In this document: one piece after another, positions 1 to 9,194 of the stretch
How the letters are laid out: each line of letters begins with the position of its first letter
How positions within the stretch are numbered: position 1 is the first letter of the stretch
Source: Nostoc sp. NMS2
GTDB lineage: Bacteria > Cyanobacteriota > Cyanobacteriia > Cyanobacteriales > Nostocaceae
Assembly (NCBI RefSeq): GCF_017115105.1
Contig: NZ_JABXKH010000049.1
Span: 1 to 64,000, forward strand
Length of the DNA stretch: 64,000 nt
Direction: 5' to 3'
Program-made: the position numbers and the translations under genes
Notes under the pieces: model-generated
Told to the model about the DNA's origin: nothing
The model's input: only the letters and a program-made list of their open reading frames with translations
The model's database searches: none

Positions 1-84
1 GCAAATCCTTATTCATTAGAGTTGAACTACAGGTTTCAAGATAGACGTGGTTTAAGACAAGATCAGCATGAAAGACCGAAGTAA
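1..84 (+). CDS. possible 3' end of a gene cut by the window edge
   Basis: The reading frame that starts at base 1 stays open for 27 codons and stops at TAA 82-84. The visible tail contains LELNYRF, then a charged stretch rich in Arg, Gln and Lys. The alternating aromatic pattern could be an outer-membrane strand, but this is too short to assign. It may be chance. Confidence 0.25.
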   Translation, partial: ANPYSLELNYRFQDRRGLRQDQHERPK

Positions 85-816
85 ATAGCAAAAAATAGCT
101 ACATACTTTATTAGTATTAATTCGTACTTATCAACTTCAACCTATCCCGATAAGTTTAAGAAACAGCTAGCAAAAGGTTAAAAATACAAATATTTGGTAT
201 GGAATTGCGCTCAGATATAGACTCAGTAGATTGAAAAGTCAACAGATGAGAGGTCAACAGAGGCAGGGGAGCGGGGGCAGGGAGCAAGGGGGAAAACTGG
301 AGACGGAGCTTGTACTCCGCCCGAGTAAGAGCGCCCTAGAAGGGTGGGGCTTCATACCCATGTTCCGCCCCGCTCCACGGCTCCTGGGCAGGGCTTGCTC
401 CCCCAGCTAAGAGCCCCCTGCCCCGGAGCTTCTTCGGTGAGCCAATACTTCTCGGATGAGTACTTTCCATCTCTGGTTTACATTGCCTTCTGCATTTATT
501 TGATTTTTGACTGGATGTAGAAAAATAAGACAGGTTAGCGGCAGCTATTTGCGGGTAAGACTGCTTACTCTTGACCCAAGGGCTTGGGCAATTTGCTCTA
601 AGGTTATCGCTCACTCTTGGACAAAATGCGATCGCATTGTTTTTGAGGTTTTCTGCAAAGCGTAGGCGTAACCCGCACTTCGACTTCGCTCAGTGACCGT
701 CGTAGACATCGCTCTGTTGGCCATCAAAGCTAGATACAGCGTTCAATTTGATGGACAAAATCTTGTCCGCTATATTTAAGGTGTACCATTTGCTTCCTCA
801 CTCCAAGTTAATCAGC
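85..816. other. intergenic region with repeats, no convincing gene
   Basis: I see no supported gene here. It holds a G-rich tract (about 255-295) and a C/G-rich inverted segment (about 340-440) of the type repeated at 12.0, 14.1 and 44.4 kb. At about 655-715 there is a copy of a palindromic repeat family (GCGTAGGCGTA...GTAGACATCGCTC) that recurs in the window. A minus-strand frame at 336-614 is low complexity and is judged spurious. Confidence 0.5.
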
Positions 817-1041
817 ATGGATATCACAGCTACTTTGAACGAAATCGCAACTCTCAGTATTGAAGATAGAATCCGTCTTGTACAGGCAATTTGGGATACC
901 ATCGCTGTGGAGCAAGTTTACCCTGATTTAACCGATGCACAAAAGCGAGAGCTTGATCGTCGAACTTCTGACTATAATTCAAATCCAGATAATGTGCTGA
1001 CTTGGGAGGAAATCAAAGCATCAATTAAGGGGCAGCAATGA
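817..1041 (+). CDS. putative type II antitoxin (addiction module component family)
   Basis: This 74-residue protein looks like the short antitoxins of the 'addiction module component' family. These are helical proteins with a conserved core of the type LSIEDRIRLVQAIWDTI and a C-terminal segment ending in a W-EE-K motif (TWEEIKASI here). In the family the antitoxin binds and neutralises the partner RelE/ParE toxin and represses the operon. I chose ATG 817 because the family begins close to this point (MDITATLNEIA); the frame is open upstream to 748 but that part has no family resemblance. The stop overlaps the toxin start (ATGA, 1038-1041), so the two are translationally coupled. Confidence 0.75.
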   Translation: MDITATLNEIATLSIEDRIRLVQAIWDTIAVEQVYPDLTDAQKRELDRRTSDYNSNPDNVLTWEEIKASIKGQQ

Positions 1042-1364
1042 ATTATGTCCTGGTGTTTCGTCCAGAGGTTCGAGAAGAACTCAATGATGCACACAGTTGG
1101 TACGAGAGTCAGAAACCTGGTCTGGGTGACGAGTTTTTAGACTGTGTAGACGAAACGGTGAATCGAATTTCTCAGATGCCAGAATCCTATGTAACTGTCT
1201 ACGGTGATATTCGACGAGCAGTAGTGCGACGATTTCCCTATGCTGTGTACTATCGGATTGTGTCGAGTCGAGTAATAGTGACGGCAATTTTCATGGTCGC
1301 AGAGATCCAAAATCGTGGCAGACGCGAACCTAACACTATAATTACAAGCGATCGCTTTTTTTGA
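1038..1364 (+). CDS. RelE/ParE-type toxin, C-terminus apparently frameshifted
   Basis: The N-terminal 84 residues fit the RelE/ParE fold: FRPEVREELNDAHSWYE, then GLGDEFLDCVDE, then RRAVVRRFPYAVYYRI. ParE-type toxins act on gyrase and RelE-type toxins cleave mRNA; the sequence does not say which. It overlaps the antitoxin stop by four bases. After TAIF the present frame gives an untypical tail (MVAEIQNRG...). Shifting frame by one base right after the T-run 1288-1291 gives HGRRDPKSWQTRT and a stop at 1331-1333, which is the normal family C-terminus. A single lost T would explain this. The toxin may be inactive, or the base may be a sequencing error. Confidence 0.75.
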   Translation: MNYVLVFRPEVREELNDAHSWYESQKPGLGDEFLDCVDETVNRISQMPESYVTVYGDIRRAVVRRFPYAVYYRIVSSRVIVTAIFMVAEIQNRGRREPNTIITSDRFF

Positions 1365-1484
1365 GGTTTTCTGTAAGGCGATATACCCAAAAATAAATTA
1401 TCCGATATTTTTAGGGTGCTTTTAGTTCACATATTACAGTGTGTTACCTCCTTTTATCTAATCCCTACAAATTGGATATTTATT

Positions 1485-1576
1485 CAGGACTTACGCAAAC
1501 AATAGCCGAAACCATGATTCTCAGGTAGGGGCAATTCATGAATTGCCCCTACAGCGTGTAGTTTTGCGTAAGTCTG
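1485..1576. repeat. MITE-like element with ACTTACGCA ends and central palindrome
   Basis: The ends are inverted copies (CAGGACTTACGCAAAC on the left; GTTTTGCGTAAGTCTG on the right). The centre is a 28-bp near-perfect palindrome at 1525-1552 (GTAGGGGCAATTCATGAATT and onward). The palindrome alone recurs at 17534-17561 and about 55083-55110. Confidence 0.7.
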
Positions 1577-1640
1577 ATTTTTTTAGTTGGAAGTCTTGAA
1601 AGCAACAAGAAAATTTTCAAATAGGATTTAAAAATAAAAC

Positions 1641-2408
1641 TTATTCCCGTAATTTTACATTAGCTCTCAGGCGTACCAGCAAATTATGCAAAGCCGCATT
1701 CGCTGAAGGTACTTCAGGTAATAGACTAGATTCGTATGCTTCCTGCAACTTATTACGCAGACGGTCATATTCTATTTGATGAAAATCTACATTCACATTT
1801 GACACAACAGATTTTTCTTTACCTGCTAGCTTTTGGGCAATTAAATCATGAATATATGGTAAATTGAAAACCTCATTTAATTTAATGAGATTAGCTTCAA
1901 CTATACCTGTTTGCATCAAATAAATTCCAGTCAATAAAACTCGATAAACATAAAGCAAGGGCTTTAATCGATATGTGTGTTCTTTTTCAAAAAGTTTCCA
2001 TTGTGTTGCCGCAAAACCAATATAATGGTAATAATGATGACGGGTAATACAACCTTTGGCAATAAATTTTAATTCCTCATGTTCGGGTGAAGTTATTAAT
2101 GCTAAAGGTGAGTATAGTTGTTCTAACACGTAGCCATTTTTTTTAAGCAGCATTAAAAAGAATTTTTTGACATCATGAGTTACTAAATCAATTTCTAAAG
2201 CTTCCCGAAATTCTGAAACTTCAATAGTTTCATTCCCAGTTTCTAATCCTACAACTTCTTCAACTGGTAAAATATGCACCCCACGCAAGTCATAATCAGA
2301 ATCAGGAGACGGAAAACCATATAAGTGGGAACCACTAATGATGGCGAATAAAAGCGGGTAAGGCTGTTGCCCAATAATTGTGTTAATAGAAGGTGGAATA
2401 TTCATCAT
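1641..2408 (-). CDS. predicted nucleotidyltransferase (RNA-repair-associated pol beta-like family)
   Basis: A 255-residue protein with the pol-beta/MNT nucleotidyltransferase signature near the N-terminus: ISGSHLYGFPSPDSDYDLRG at about residues 25-44. It contains the Gly-Ser and the D-x-D pair that bind metal and nucleotide. The layout matches the COG3541/PF10127 family, which is linked in some bacteria to RNA repair operons; the substrate is unknown. No RNA ligase or repair partner is adjacent. The gene is transcribed away from the amidotransferase gene. If the first of its two tandem ATG codons is used, the two start codons overlap by two bases. Confidence 0.7.
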   Translation of the reverse strand: MMNIPPSINTIIGQQPYPLLFAIISGSHLYGFPSPDSDYDLRGVHILPVEEVVGLETGNETIEVSEFREALEIDLVTHDVKKFFLMLLKKNGYVLEQLYSPLALITSPEHEELKFIAKGCITRHHYYHYIGFAATQWKLFEKEHTYRLKPLLYVYRVLLTGIYLMQTGIVEANLIKLNEVFNLPYIHDLIAQKLAGKEKSVVSNVNVDFHQIEYDRLRNKLQEAYESSLLPEVPSANAALHNLLVRLRANVKLRE

Positions 2409-3195
2409 GTGCCGTTTACTTGCTTACCTTGGTTCGCCTGTTTCTTTAGAGCATCTTTTGTATAAACCAGAACACTCACTCATAGTTCAGAGTTATAAAC
2501 CCCGCGAAATGACTTCTGGGGTAGTAAATGCAGATGGTTTTGGTGTGGGTTGGTATCATAGCCAAAAAGATATCGAACCATTTACCTACAAAAATACCCT
2601 ACCTATTTGGAATGACATAAACTTACCCAGTCTCAGCCGTTACGTTGAATCCAAGTGTGTACTTGCTTATGTCCGCAGTGCTACATCCGAACAAGCTGTA
2701 GATTTTGCTAATTGTCAGCCCTTTAAACATCAACAACAGCTATTTATTCACAATGGAAGAATTGAAAATTTCCGCAAAACATTACACAGAAAAATCCGCA
2801 GCACTTTAACTCAAGATTTTTACGAAAAAATTAATGGCAATACTGACTCTGAACATATTTTTGCATTGTTACTTTCACAAAGTCAAATTAACAAACATCG
2901 ACCTCCAGAGTATGCTTTACGTACTACATTGTTAACACTATTAGAGATGGCAAAGCGCTATCAAGTAGAAGCCTCAATCAATATAATCTTTAGTGACGGA
3001 CATCGCCTGATAGCTTCTCGATTTGCTACAACTTCTCCGGCTCCATCTCTTTATTGGATTCGAGACGATCCGACTTTTTCAAATTCTGTAATTATTGCGT
3101 CCGAACCTCTATTTATAGGTAACTGGAATGCTTTTCCAGAAAATAGCATCATTACTGTGGGAGCAGATTGTGAGATCCAAATTGAGAAAATTTAG
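2407..3195 (+). CDS. class II glutamine amidotransferase (EgtC/YafJ-like)
   Basis: The 262-residue protein begins Met-Cys (MCRLLAYLGSP), so Cys2 would be the N-terminal nucleophile of an Ntn-type glutamine amidotransferase after Met removal. Other family landmarks are GVVNADGFGVGWY (about 42-54), VRSAT (about 91-95), CQPFKH and FIHNGRIENF. The family includes YafJ and the EgtC gamma-glutamyl hydrolase of ergothioneine synthesis, but no egt genes are nearby, so the substrate is open. ATG 2407 is preferred over the upstream in-frame start at 2380 because the Cys must be residue 2. Confidence 0.85.
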   Translation: MCRLLAYLGSPVSLEHLLYKPEHSLIVQSYKPREMTSGVVNADGFGVGWYHSQKDIEPFTYKNTLPIWNDINLPSLSRYVESKCVLAYVRSATSEQAVDFANCQPFKHQQQLFIHNGRIENFRKTLHRKIRSTLTQDFYEKINGNTDSEHIFALLLSQSQINKHRPPEYALRTTLLTLLEMAKRYQVEASINIIFSDGHRLIASRFATTSPAPSLYWIRDDPTFSNSVIIASEPLFIGNWNAFPENSIITVGADCEIQIEKI

Positions 3196-4145
3196 TAAAA
3201 AAGAGGCTATTTTTCAAACCTTATCTAGGCTATCCCCTGTACTATCTACTGATTGATGTGTGTATAGGTATGTTGAAAAGTAGTGCGAATCACTAATACA
3301 GCAATAATTATTCTGAATCTTGCTTCTTCTAGGGAAGAGCATTCTCGAAGTAACGCTAATGGACTAGTACAGCGCGGCGGAAGTCAAAAGTCAAAAGAAT
3401 TGTATTCCAGGCTTTTGCGCCATTTGAAATGGTGAACCAGCGCTGCGGGAGGGTTTCCAACGCCAGTCGCTCATGGGGGAAACCACGCCACTTGCTCATG
3501 GGGGAAACCCCCAAGACCGCAGTGGCTCCCCAAGACCGCAGTGGCTCCCCAAGTGAAGCAAGTGGCGTGGATTTAGGGGGATCGAAATATGTGCAACTTC
3601 ACATTAAATTGGTATAGGAATCCGATTTGATTAATGAACATACTTGTGTAGGGAGGGAATAGGGAATAGGGAACAGGGAACAGAAAAGAAGGGAGTTAGA
3701 GGTGTACTGAGTTTTTTCAGAAATCAAATATGAGTCCTATATAACCTCTACTCTACTTGGCGAAACCCTGGTAGATCAAGTAACTAGGATGAAATTAGAA
3801 TCCCCTCAGCAATAGCTGCAGGGAGTGTCAAATCCGAAAGAGAATAAGAATTACCCGCAAATTAGACGCAAAGCGATTACTCATACTACAAATGTGATTT
3901 TTAAAATCATCCATATTTGGTATTTCCTATCAATGCGTAAGTATTATATTATTGTTGGATTTGCGCTAATCAATTCTTCAAAAGGCATCTCTCAAGCACA
4001 ACTTTTTTCAAATTATTTAAATTCTTCAATACCTGATGAGGTAAGGAAATCGGGGATTTGTATAGGATTTCAGTGATATTAACTAACGAGAGAATACTGC
4101 ATGACTTAAGATGAATATATACTCCCTTTGAAATGGATTCCCAGT
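3196..4145. other. intergenic region with repeat fragments
   Basis: No gene is supported in this 950-bp gap. It contains duplicated short units at about 3470-3550 (two copies each of a CTCATGGGGGAAACC-like and a GTGGCTCCCCAAGACC-like block). The second block recurs at 35185-35235 inside another repeat. About 3895-3940 carries a repeat ending in TATCAATGCGTAAGT that recurs near 45985-46027 and, inverted, near 55035-55075. Small open frames at 3429-3617 and 3825-4076 coincide with these repeats. Confidence 0.55.
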
Positions 4146-6248
4146 ATGCTCTGTTGTGTGAATCCCGATTGCCAAAAACCCCTAAATCCTGATAAAAACA
4201 ACTATTGCCACAGTTGTAGAGTAGAATTAATACCTCTGCTGGGAGGTCGCTATCGTCCCACTCAAGTGTTGTCAGATGAGGGCGGATTTGGTAGAACCTA
4301 TTTGGCAAAAGATGTACACAAGCTGAATGAATGCTGTGTTGTTAAGCAATTCGCACCAAAACTTCAGGGAACTGGGCCACTAACAAAGGCCATTGAGCTA
4401 TTTAAACAAGAAGCAAGCCGACTCCAAGAACTCGCCGAACATCCGCAAATTCCAACTTTATTGGCTTATTTTGAGCAAAATGGCTATCTATTTTTAGTGC
4501 AGCAATTTATCAATGGGCAAAACTTACTTAAAGAATGGGAGACGCACCGAAGCTATAGCGAAACAGAGATTCGTGAACTTTTGCTAGATTTACTGCCTGT
4601 GCTGAAGTTTATCCATGTGCGGGGAGTGATTCATCGGGATATCAAACCACAAAATATTATTCGTCGTCAAAGTGACGGGCGATTAGTGCTAATCGATTTT
4701 GGAGCCTCTAAGCAGCTGACGGTAACAGTGCAGACTAAAATGGGCACTGTTATTGGCTCACACGGTTATACTGCACTTGAACAGATGCAAGATGGCAAAG
4801 CTTACCCAGCCAGTGATTTATTCAGTTTAGGGGCGACTTGTTTTCATCTACTGACTGGGGTTCGCCCATCTCAACTGTGGGTACAACAAGGCTATAGTTG
4901 GGTTGCATCTTGGCGACAATATTTAATCAGTCCAGGTAAGGACGGGGTTTCTGTGTCTATAGAGTTGGGTAAAATTTTGGATAAGCTGTTACAACTAGAC
5001 ATCCAAAAGCGTTACCAATCGGCTGATGAAGTCGTCGCTGACTTGACACCTGGGCTATCACCATTGTCATCAGTGCCTATAACTCTACTTACACCAACAT
5101 TTACAGCTAGCCAAGCAAACAAAAGGCCAGTTTTATTAAAACTAAATAACACGTTAAAAAATCAACTGCTGTTAATTTCTAGCATTTTGGTATTGGGATT
5201 GGGGGGAGTTTGGTATTTCCAGACTCGTCCCCATGCAATGAGCGAATATTCTCCGCCTAATTCTCCTTCTCCGTCTAATTCTCCTTCTTTGCCTAATTCT
5301 CCTTCTCCGTCTATTCCTCCGTCTATTTCTTTGCCCCCAAGCGATTTTCTACCCAAAGCTCTGAAGGGGCATTCCAGCGATGTGAATTCCGTAGCTTTCA
5401 GTCCTGATGGTAAAACCCTTAGTAGTGCCAGTGATGATAAGACAATCAAGTTATGGAACCTGGCTAGTGGAGAGGAAATCCACACTTTAGAAGGACATTC
5501 CAATTGGATTTGGACTGTAGCTTTCAGTCCTAATAGTAAAATCCTTGCTAGTGGTAGTGCGGACAAGACAATCAAACTGTGGAATGTGGAGACAGGAAAG
5601 TTAGTCCGCACCTTAGAGGGAAATACCGACGGAGTTACTTCTGTAGCTTTCAGTCCTGATGGCAAAACTCTTGCTAGTGGTACTGCTAGTAAGGATATGA
5701 AAATCAAACTGTGGAATCTGGAGACAGGAAAGTTAATCCGTACTTTAGAGGGACATACTGATGGTGTTCCATCTGTGGCTTTTAGTCTTGATGGTAAAAC
5801 TCTGGCTAGTGGTAGCTGGGATAAGACAATTAAATTGTGGAATCTAAATACAGGAAAGGAAATCCGCACTTTAAAAGGAAATGCAGAGTCGATTCTTTCA
5901 GTTGCTTTTGCGCCTGATGGTGTCACCCTTGCTAGTGGAAGTAAAGACAAAACAATTAAATTGTGGAATCTAAATACAGGAAAGGAAATCCGCACTTTAA
6001 AGGGACATAAAGATAAGGTTAATTCTGTTGCCTTTTTGCCCAGTGGAACTCAAAATGGACTTACCCTTGTCAGTGGTAGTAGTGACAAGACAATTAAACT
6101 GTGGAATCCGTTAACAGGCAAGGAAATTCGCACTTTAGAGACGGGTTCTGGATATATTTATGCGATCGCTATTAGCCCCAATGGACAAACTATTGCGGGT
6201 GGTGGAAGTGGTGAAAACATTCTCAAGATTTGGCAGCCGATTCACTAA
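4146..6248 (+). CDS. serine/threonine protein kinase with C-terminal WD40 repeats
   Basis: About 700 residues in four parts. First comes an N-terminal zinc ribbon (CVNPDC ... YCHSC). Then a complete Hanks-type kinase domain with glycine loop GGFGRT, VIHRDIKPQN (His near 163) and IDFGASK (Asp near 184). Next are one transmembrane helix at about 340-360 and a Pro/Ser-rich linker of repeated NSPSPS-type units. Last is a C-terminal propeller of seven WD40 units (SVAFSPDGKTLASGS...DKTIKLWN). The layout is that of cyanobacterial membrane kinases with a periplasmic sensor propeller. I set the start at ATG 4146 because relatives begin right before the zinc ribbon; ATG 4128 is also possible. Ligand and targets are unknown. 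The repeats are very similar at DNA level, which suggests recent internal duplication. Confidence 0.93.
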   Translation: MLCCVNPDCQKPLNPDKNNYCHSCRVELIPLLGGRYRPTQVLSDEGGFGRTYLAKDVHKLNECCVVKQFAPKLQGTGPLTKAIELFKQEASRLQELAEHPQIPTLLAYFEQNGYLFLVQQFINGQNLLKEWETHRSYSETEIRELLLDLLPVLKFIHVRGVIHRDIKPQNIIRRQSDGRLVLIDFGASKQLTVTVQTKMGTVIGSHGYTALEQMQDGKAYPASDLFSLGATCFHLLTGVRPSQLWVQQGYSWVASWRQYLISPGKDGVSVSIELGKILDKLLQLDIQKRYQSADEVVADLTPGLSPLSSVPITLLTPTFTASQANKRPVLLKLNNTLKNQLLLISSILVLGLGGVWYFQTRPHAMSEYSPPNSPSPSNSPSLPNSPSPSIPPSISLPPSDFLPKALKGHSSDVNSVAFSPDGKTLSSASDDKTIKLWNLASGEEIHTLEGHSNWIWTVAFSPNSKILASGSADKTIKLWNVETGKLVRTLEGNTDGVTSVAFSPDGKTLASGTASKDMKIKLWNLETGKLIRTLEGHTDGVPSVAFSLDGKTLASGSWDKTIKLWNLNTGKEIRTLKGNAESILSVAFAPDGVTLASGSKDKTIKLWNLNTGKEIRTLKGHKDKVNSVAFLPSGTQNGLTLVSGSSDKTIKLWNPLTGKEIRTLETGSGYIYAIAISPNGQTIAGGGSGENILKIWQPIH

Positions 6249-6288
6249 AAAGTGCAAAAATTTTTGCAGCAAGTAAAAATAAATAAAA

Positions 6289-6480
6289 ATGGAAGATTCA
6301 GTATTTGTTATATTTCTTTCCTTTGGGTTTATTTGGGTTTTAATGGGAGTTGTCGGTTGGATTGCATTTCTAAAATCCGAGGGTGAGGAAATTAAGTTTG
6401 GTAAGTGGGGACTTATTGTAGCGATTCCAATCTTAATACCAATAATTCTTACTTTGATTATCGGTATATTTTATCATTAG
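6289..6480 (+). CDS. small membrane protein of unknown function
   Basis: A 63-residue frame made almost entirely of two hydrophobic helices (about 4-28 and 42-61). They are joined by a charged loop, KSEGEEIKFGKWG. It follows the kinase gene by 40 bp on the same strand, so it could be co-transcribed. I recognise no family. The clean two-helix pattern and the position argue that it is real. It is convergent with the ClC gene, whose stop lies two bases after its own. Confidence 0.5.
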   Translation: MEDSVFVIFLSFGFIWVLMGVVGWIAFLKSEGEEIKFGKWGLIVAIPILIPIILTLIIGIFYH

Positions 6481-6481
6481 T

Positions 6482-9091
6482 TTACTTATTAATTGCACCT
6501 CTGACTAAAATTACTGTACTTTCTACGCCAGATGCGATCGCTTCAGGAATATTACCTTGAATCGCCTGGTGCAACAATCCTTCGCCGGAAGCCCCCAAAA
6601 CTACAACATCGTAACCTTCGGTTTTAACTAGGTTAATCACACCTTCAGCGACTGAATCAGCTTGCACTGGGAGCGCAACTACAGTACTGGATAATTTTCG
6701 CCGCCGCATCAAATGGCCGATGGCTTGTTCTAAAACTGACATATCCGGCTTGTGTTCAGAAGGCGTAAACACCTGTGTTAAGCGAATTTGCGGATTGTTT
6801 CCCAATGTAATTAAAGCAGGTAACAATTTAATCGCTAGCGAGGAATTGGGGCCACCAGCCATTGGGACTAGCCAGCTGTTGAAGTGGGGAGGGGGGGATG
6901 CTCCCGATGAGTATTGAGTTTTGCCTAATTTTACTAAAACTACTTCGCAGGTGGCTTGGCGAATTATGGTGTCTACAACGCTGCCAAAAATCCTACCAGG
7001 GGTAGATGTGCTACCTTTCCATCCCATTAAAATTAGGTCGATGTGTTGCTCGTTGATTGTCTCTAAAATTGCCTGGGAGACATCGTGGGTAACTCGAATC
7101 TGCGTGTGCAAGGGAATTTTCCACTTTTTTGCTAAGACTTCTGCCTGTCTTAGCAAGCGGCGACTTTTTGCTGTTCTTACCTGTGTTTCTGATGGGGAAC
7201 TGTGGCGGGGTATCAGCATAACTTGTACGCAATCTATTTCATAATGGCGATCGCGGGCAATAGCTGCTGCCATAAGTAACAAAATACCTGCGGTTTCGGG
7301 ATTAGCTACTGGCACTAATAATCTACCACTGCCAGTGCTGGGCGATCGCGTTTGGTAAACTATGTATGAAGGTTCTGGTTGCAGCTTAGGAGTTCCATTT
7401 CCACAATTGAGATGATCTGCTTCCGCCCGAATAATATCTGCACGGGTAATAATCCCGATCAGTTTCCGTCCATTCACCACTGGTAAGCGACTGATTTGAT
7501 AACGGTCGAGTAAATACAACACATTGCCCAAAGTGTGAGTCGGTGTTACCGTTATCGGCACAGGTGTCATAATTTCTTTTAAGAAAATATCATTGGCTAA
7601 ATTGCGAGCGCGGATTTTTAGTAAATCTGATTGCGTCACAATCCCTACTAACTTGTTATCTTCTACCACAGGAAAACCGCGATGATGGGAACGAGCAAAG
7701 GACTGCATTGCTTCTTCCAAGCTCATCTCTGCATCCAGAGTTTCGACTCGTTCTTGCATCACATCTTTTGCAGTTAACTTAGTTAATGCTCCCTCCATCG
7801 GAACTTCTTTGGTGAGAGTAATACCTTTTAACTCCAAAAGTTTCTCATAAAGTGAACCAGGTACTACCTTATCTGCAACCAGATAAGCTGCTACAGAAAC
7901 AATCATCAAAGGTAGTACCAGATTGAAATCTGTAGTCATTTCAAACACAATCACAATTGCTGTGATTGGCACTTTGGAAACGGCGCTAAAAAATCCCCCC
8001 ATCCCCGCTAAGGCGTAAGTAGCAGGAGAACCAACTCCGGTGATATATAACTCAGTTACACCGATGATATGTCCTAAACAAGAACCCAAAATCAGACTGG
8101 GAGCGAATAATCCCCCCGGCGCTCCCGAACCGAATGCGATGAGCGTGAGGATGAATTGGGCGGTAAAAGCGATCGCTGCTACTGTAGGATGAGAACCTCC
8201 AGTAATTAAGGACTCCCGTAATCCCGTATTATCACGGAAGGATGGAGGGAGCATAGCCACGACCACACCAGAGATAAATCCAGCTAAAGCTACCCGCAGA
8301 GGTAAGCTGATATGTAATCTTCTATAAAATTTAATACTAAATATTATGCCGCGATTAAACAATGCGCCAAGCAACCCTGCCAAGATCCCTAACAGTATGA
8401 AAAAGGGAATTTCTGGGATAGAGAATTGGCTGGAAGATTGCGTTAATTGCAGGTTAAGGTCAAGAGAGCCACCACCTAAAAGTCGGGATATCACCCCACC
8501 AATAAAGGAGGCAATAATGGCAGTTCCCAGAGTCAATCCTGATAAATCTTGGAGTAACTCTTCAACGATAAATAATACACCTGCGATCGGGGCATTGAAA
8601 GCAGCAGCCAAACCCGCACCCGCACCTGCTGCAATCATTTGCCGTCGATGATCTGGGGAAGTGGGAACCCAACGACTCATCCCTGCTGCCAAACCTGCCC
8701 CCACTTGGACAGTAGGGCCTTGCCGTCCTAGAGTCATGCCCGAACCGATGGCGATGATGGCGCTGAGTAACTTCACACCCGCTACCCGCCAGGATAAATT
8801 CACAGGCACATTGGCAAGAGAAGCTTTGACTTGCGGAATACCGCTACCAGCAGCCTCTGGAGCCAATCTATCCACCATCCATCCAGCCAGAAATCCCAGG
8901 ACAAGACCAATTACAGGTAGTACCAGCCATGCCGGGAAAAAGTGCGTGGTATGGACTCGCCATGTCCCCAGCCATCCCGATCCTACTTTCAGGAACACCG
9001 CAGATAAAGCAGCAACCAAACCGATAACACAAGCTTCGGCGATCGCTAAACCTCTTCTAGGCTGCCACCAGGTGCGAAAACGCTGATTCAT
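6482..9091 (-). CDS. ClC-family chloride channel/transporter with CBS pair and two USP domains
   Basis: An 869-residue protein. The N-terminal half is a ClC membrane domain with GSGIP (82-86), GRQGP (122-126), VEELLQD and GGLFAPSL. Next come two CBS domains (DVMQERVETLDAEMS... and EIMTPVPITVTPTHT...), which usually bind adenine nucleotides, and then two universal-stress-protein-like domains that end in ILVRGAINK. The selectivity loops look intact. However, the position of the external gating glutamate (GREGP in most family members) is Gln124, encoded CAA. In the E. coli exchanger this Glu-to-Gln change uncouples proton exchange, so this protein may be a chloride-selective conductor. It is transcribed alone. 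Confidence 0.93.
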   Translation of the reverse strand: MNQRFRTWWQPRRGLAIAEACVIGLVAALSAVFLKVGSGWLGTWRVHTTHFFPAWLVLPVIGLVLGFLAGWMVDRLAPEAAGSGIPQVKASLANVPVNLSWRVAGVKLLSAIIAIGSGMTLGRQGPTVQVGAGLAAGMSRWVPTSPDHRRQMIAAGAGAGLAAAFNAPIAGVLFIVEELLQDLSGLTLGTAIIASFIGGVISRLLGGGSLDLNLQLTQSSSQFSIPEIPFFILLGILAGLLGALFNRGIIFSIKFYRRLHISLPLRVALAGFISGVVVAMLPPSFRDNTGLRESLITGGSHPTVAAIAFTAQFILTLIAFGSGAPGGLFAPSLILGSCLGHIIGVTELYITGVGSPATYALAGMGGFFSAVSKVPITAIVIVFEMTTDFNLVLPLMIVSVAAYLVADKVVPGSLYEKLLELKGITLTKEVPMEGALTKLTAKDVMQERVETLDAEMSLEEAMQSFARSHHRGFPVVEDNKLVGIVTQSDLLKIRARNLANDIFLKEIMTPVPITVTPTHTLGNVLYLLDRYQISRLPVVNGRKLIGIITRADIIRAEADHLNCGNGTPKLQPEPSYIVYQTRSPSTGSGRLLVPVANPETAGILLLMAAAIARDRHYEIDCVQVMLIPRHSSPSETQVRTAKSRRLLRQAEVLAKKWKIPLHTQIRVTHDVSQAILETINEQHIDLILMGWKGSTSTPGRIFGSVVDTIIRQATCEVVLVKLGKTQYSSGASPPPHFNSWLVPMAGGPNSSLAIKLLPALITLGNNPQIRLTQVFTPSEHKPDMSVLEQAIGHLMRRRKLSSTVVALPVQADSVAEGVINLVKTEGYDVVVLGASGEGLLHQAIQGNIPEAIASGVESTVILVRGAINK

Positions 9092-9194
9092 ACCAATTTT
9101 GGATTTTAGATTTTGGATTTTTGATTACAAATCTATACTAAAAAGCTGTTCGGTGGAATCTCAGAGGATGTTTTAAAAGTCTATTTCAAGGCTC

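Noticed and set aside
336-614. A 92-codon minus-strand frame
   Set aside because: It reads through G/C-rich repeat DNA, gives a low-complexity product and has no ribosome site.
3470-3550. Short direct repeats that could suggest a CRISPR array
   Set aside because: Only two units of each block, without regular spacers or a leader; no cas gene is in the window.
3429-3617. A 62-codon plus-strand frame
   Set aside because: It translates a duplicated repeat block that also occurs at 35.2 kb in non-coding DNA.
3825-4076. An 83-codon plus-strand frame
   Set aside because: It covers a dispersed repeat found at about 45985 and 55050; the ATG-proximal part has no coding character.
5162-5995. A 277-codon open frame on the minus strand
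   Set aside because: It is antisense to the kinase WD40 region. The repeated nature of that DNA keeps the opposite frame open; the translation has no family features.
8346-9086. Two plus-strand frames of 101 and 141 codons
   Set aside because: They are antisense to the conserved ClC membrane domain, which is clearly coding on the other strand.
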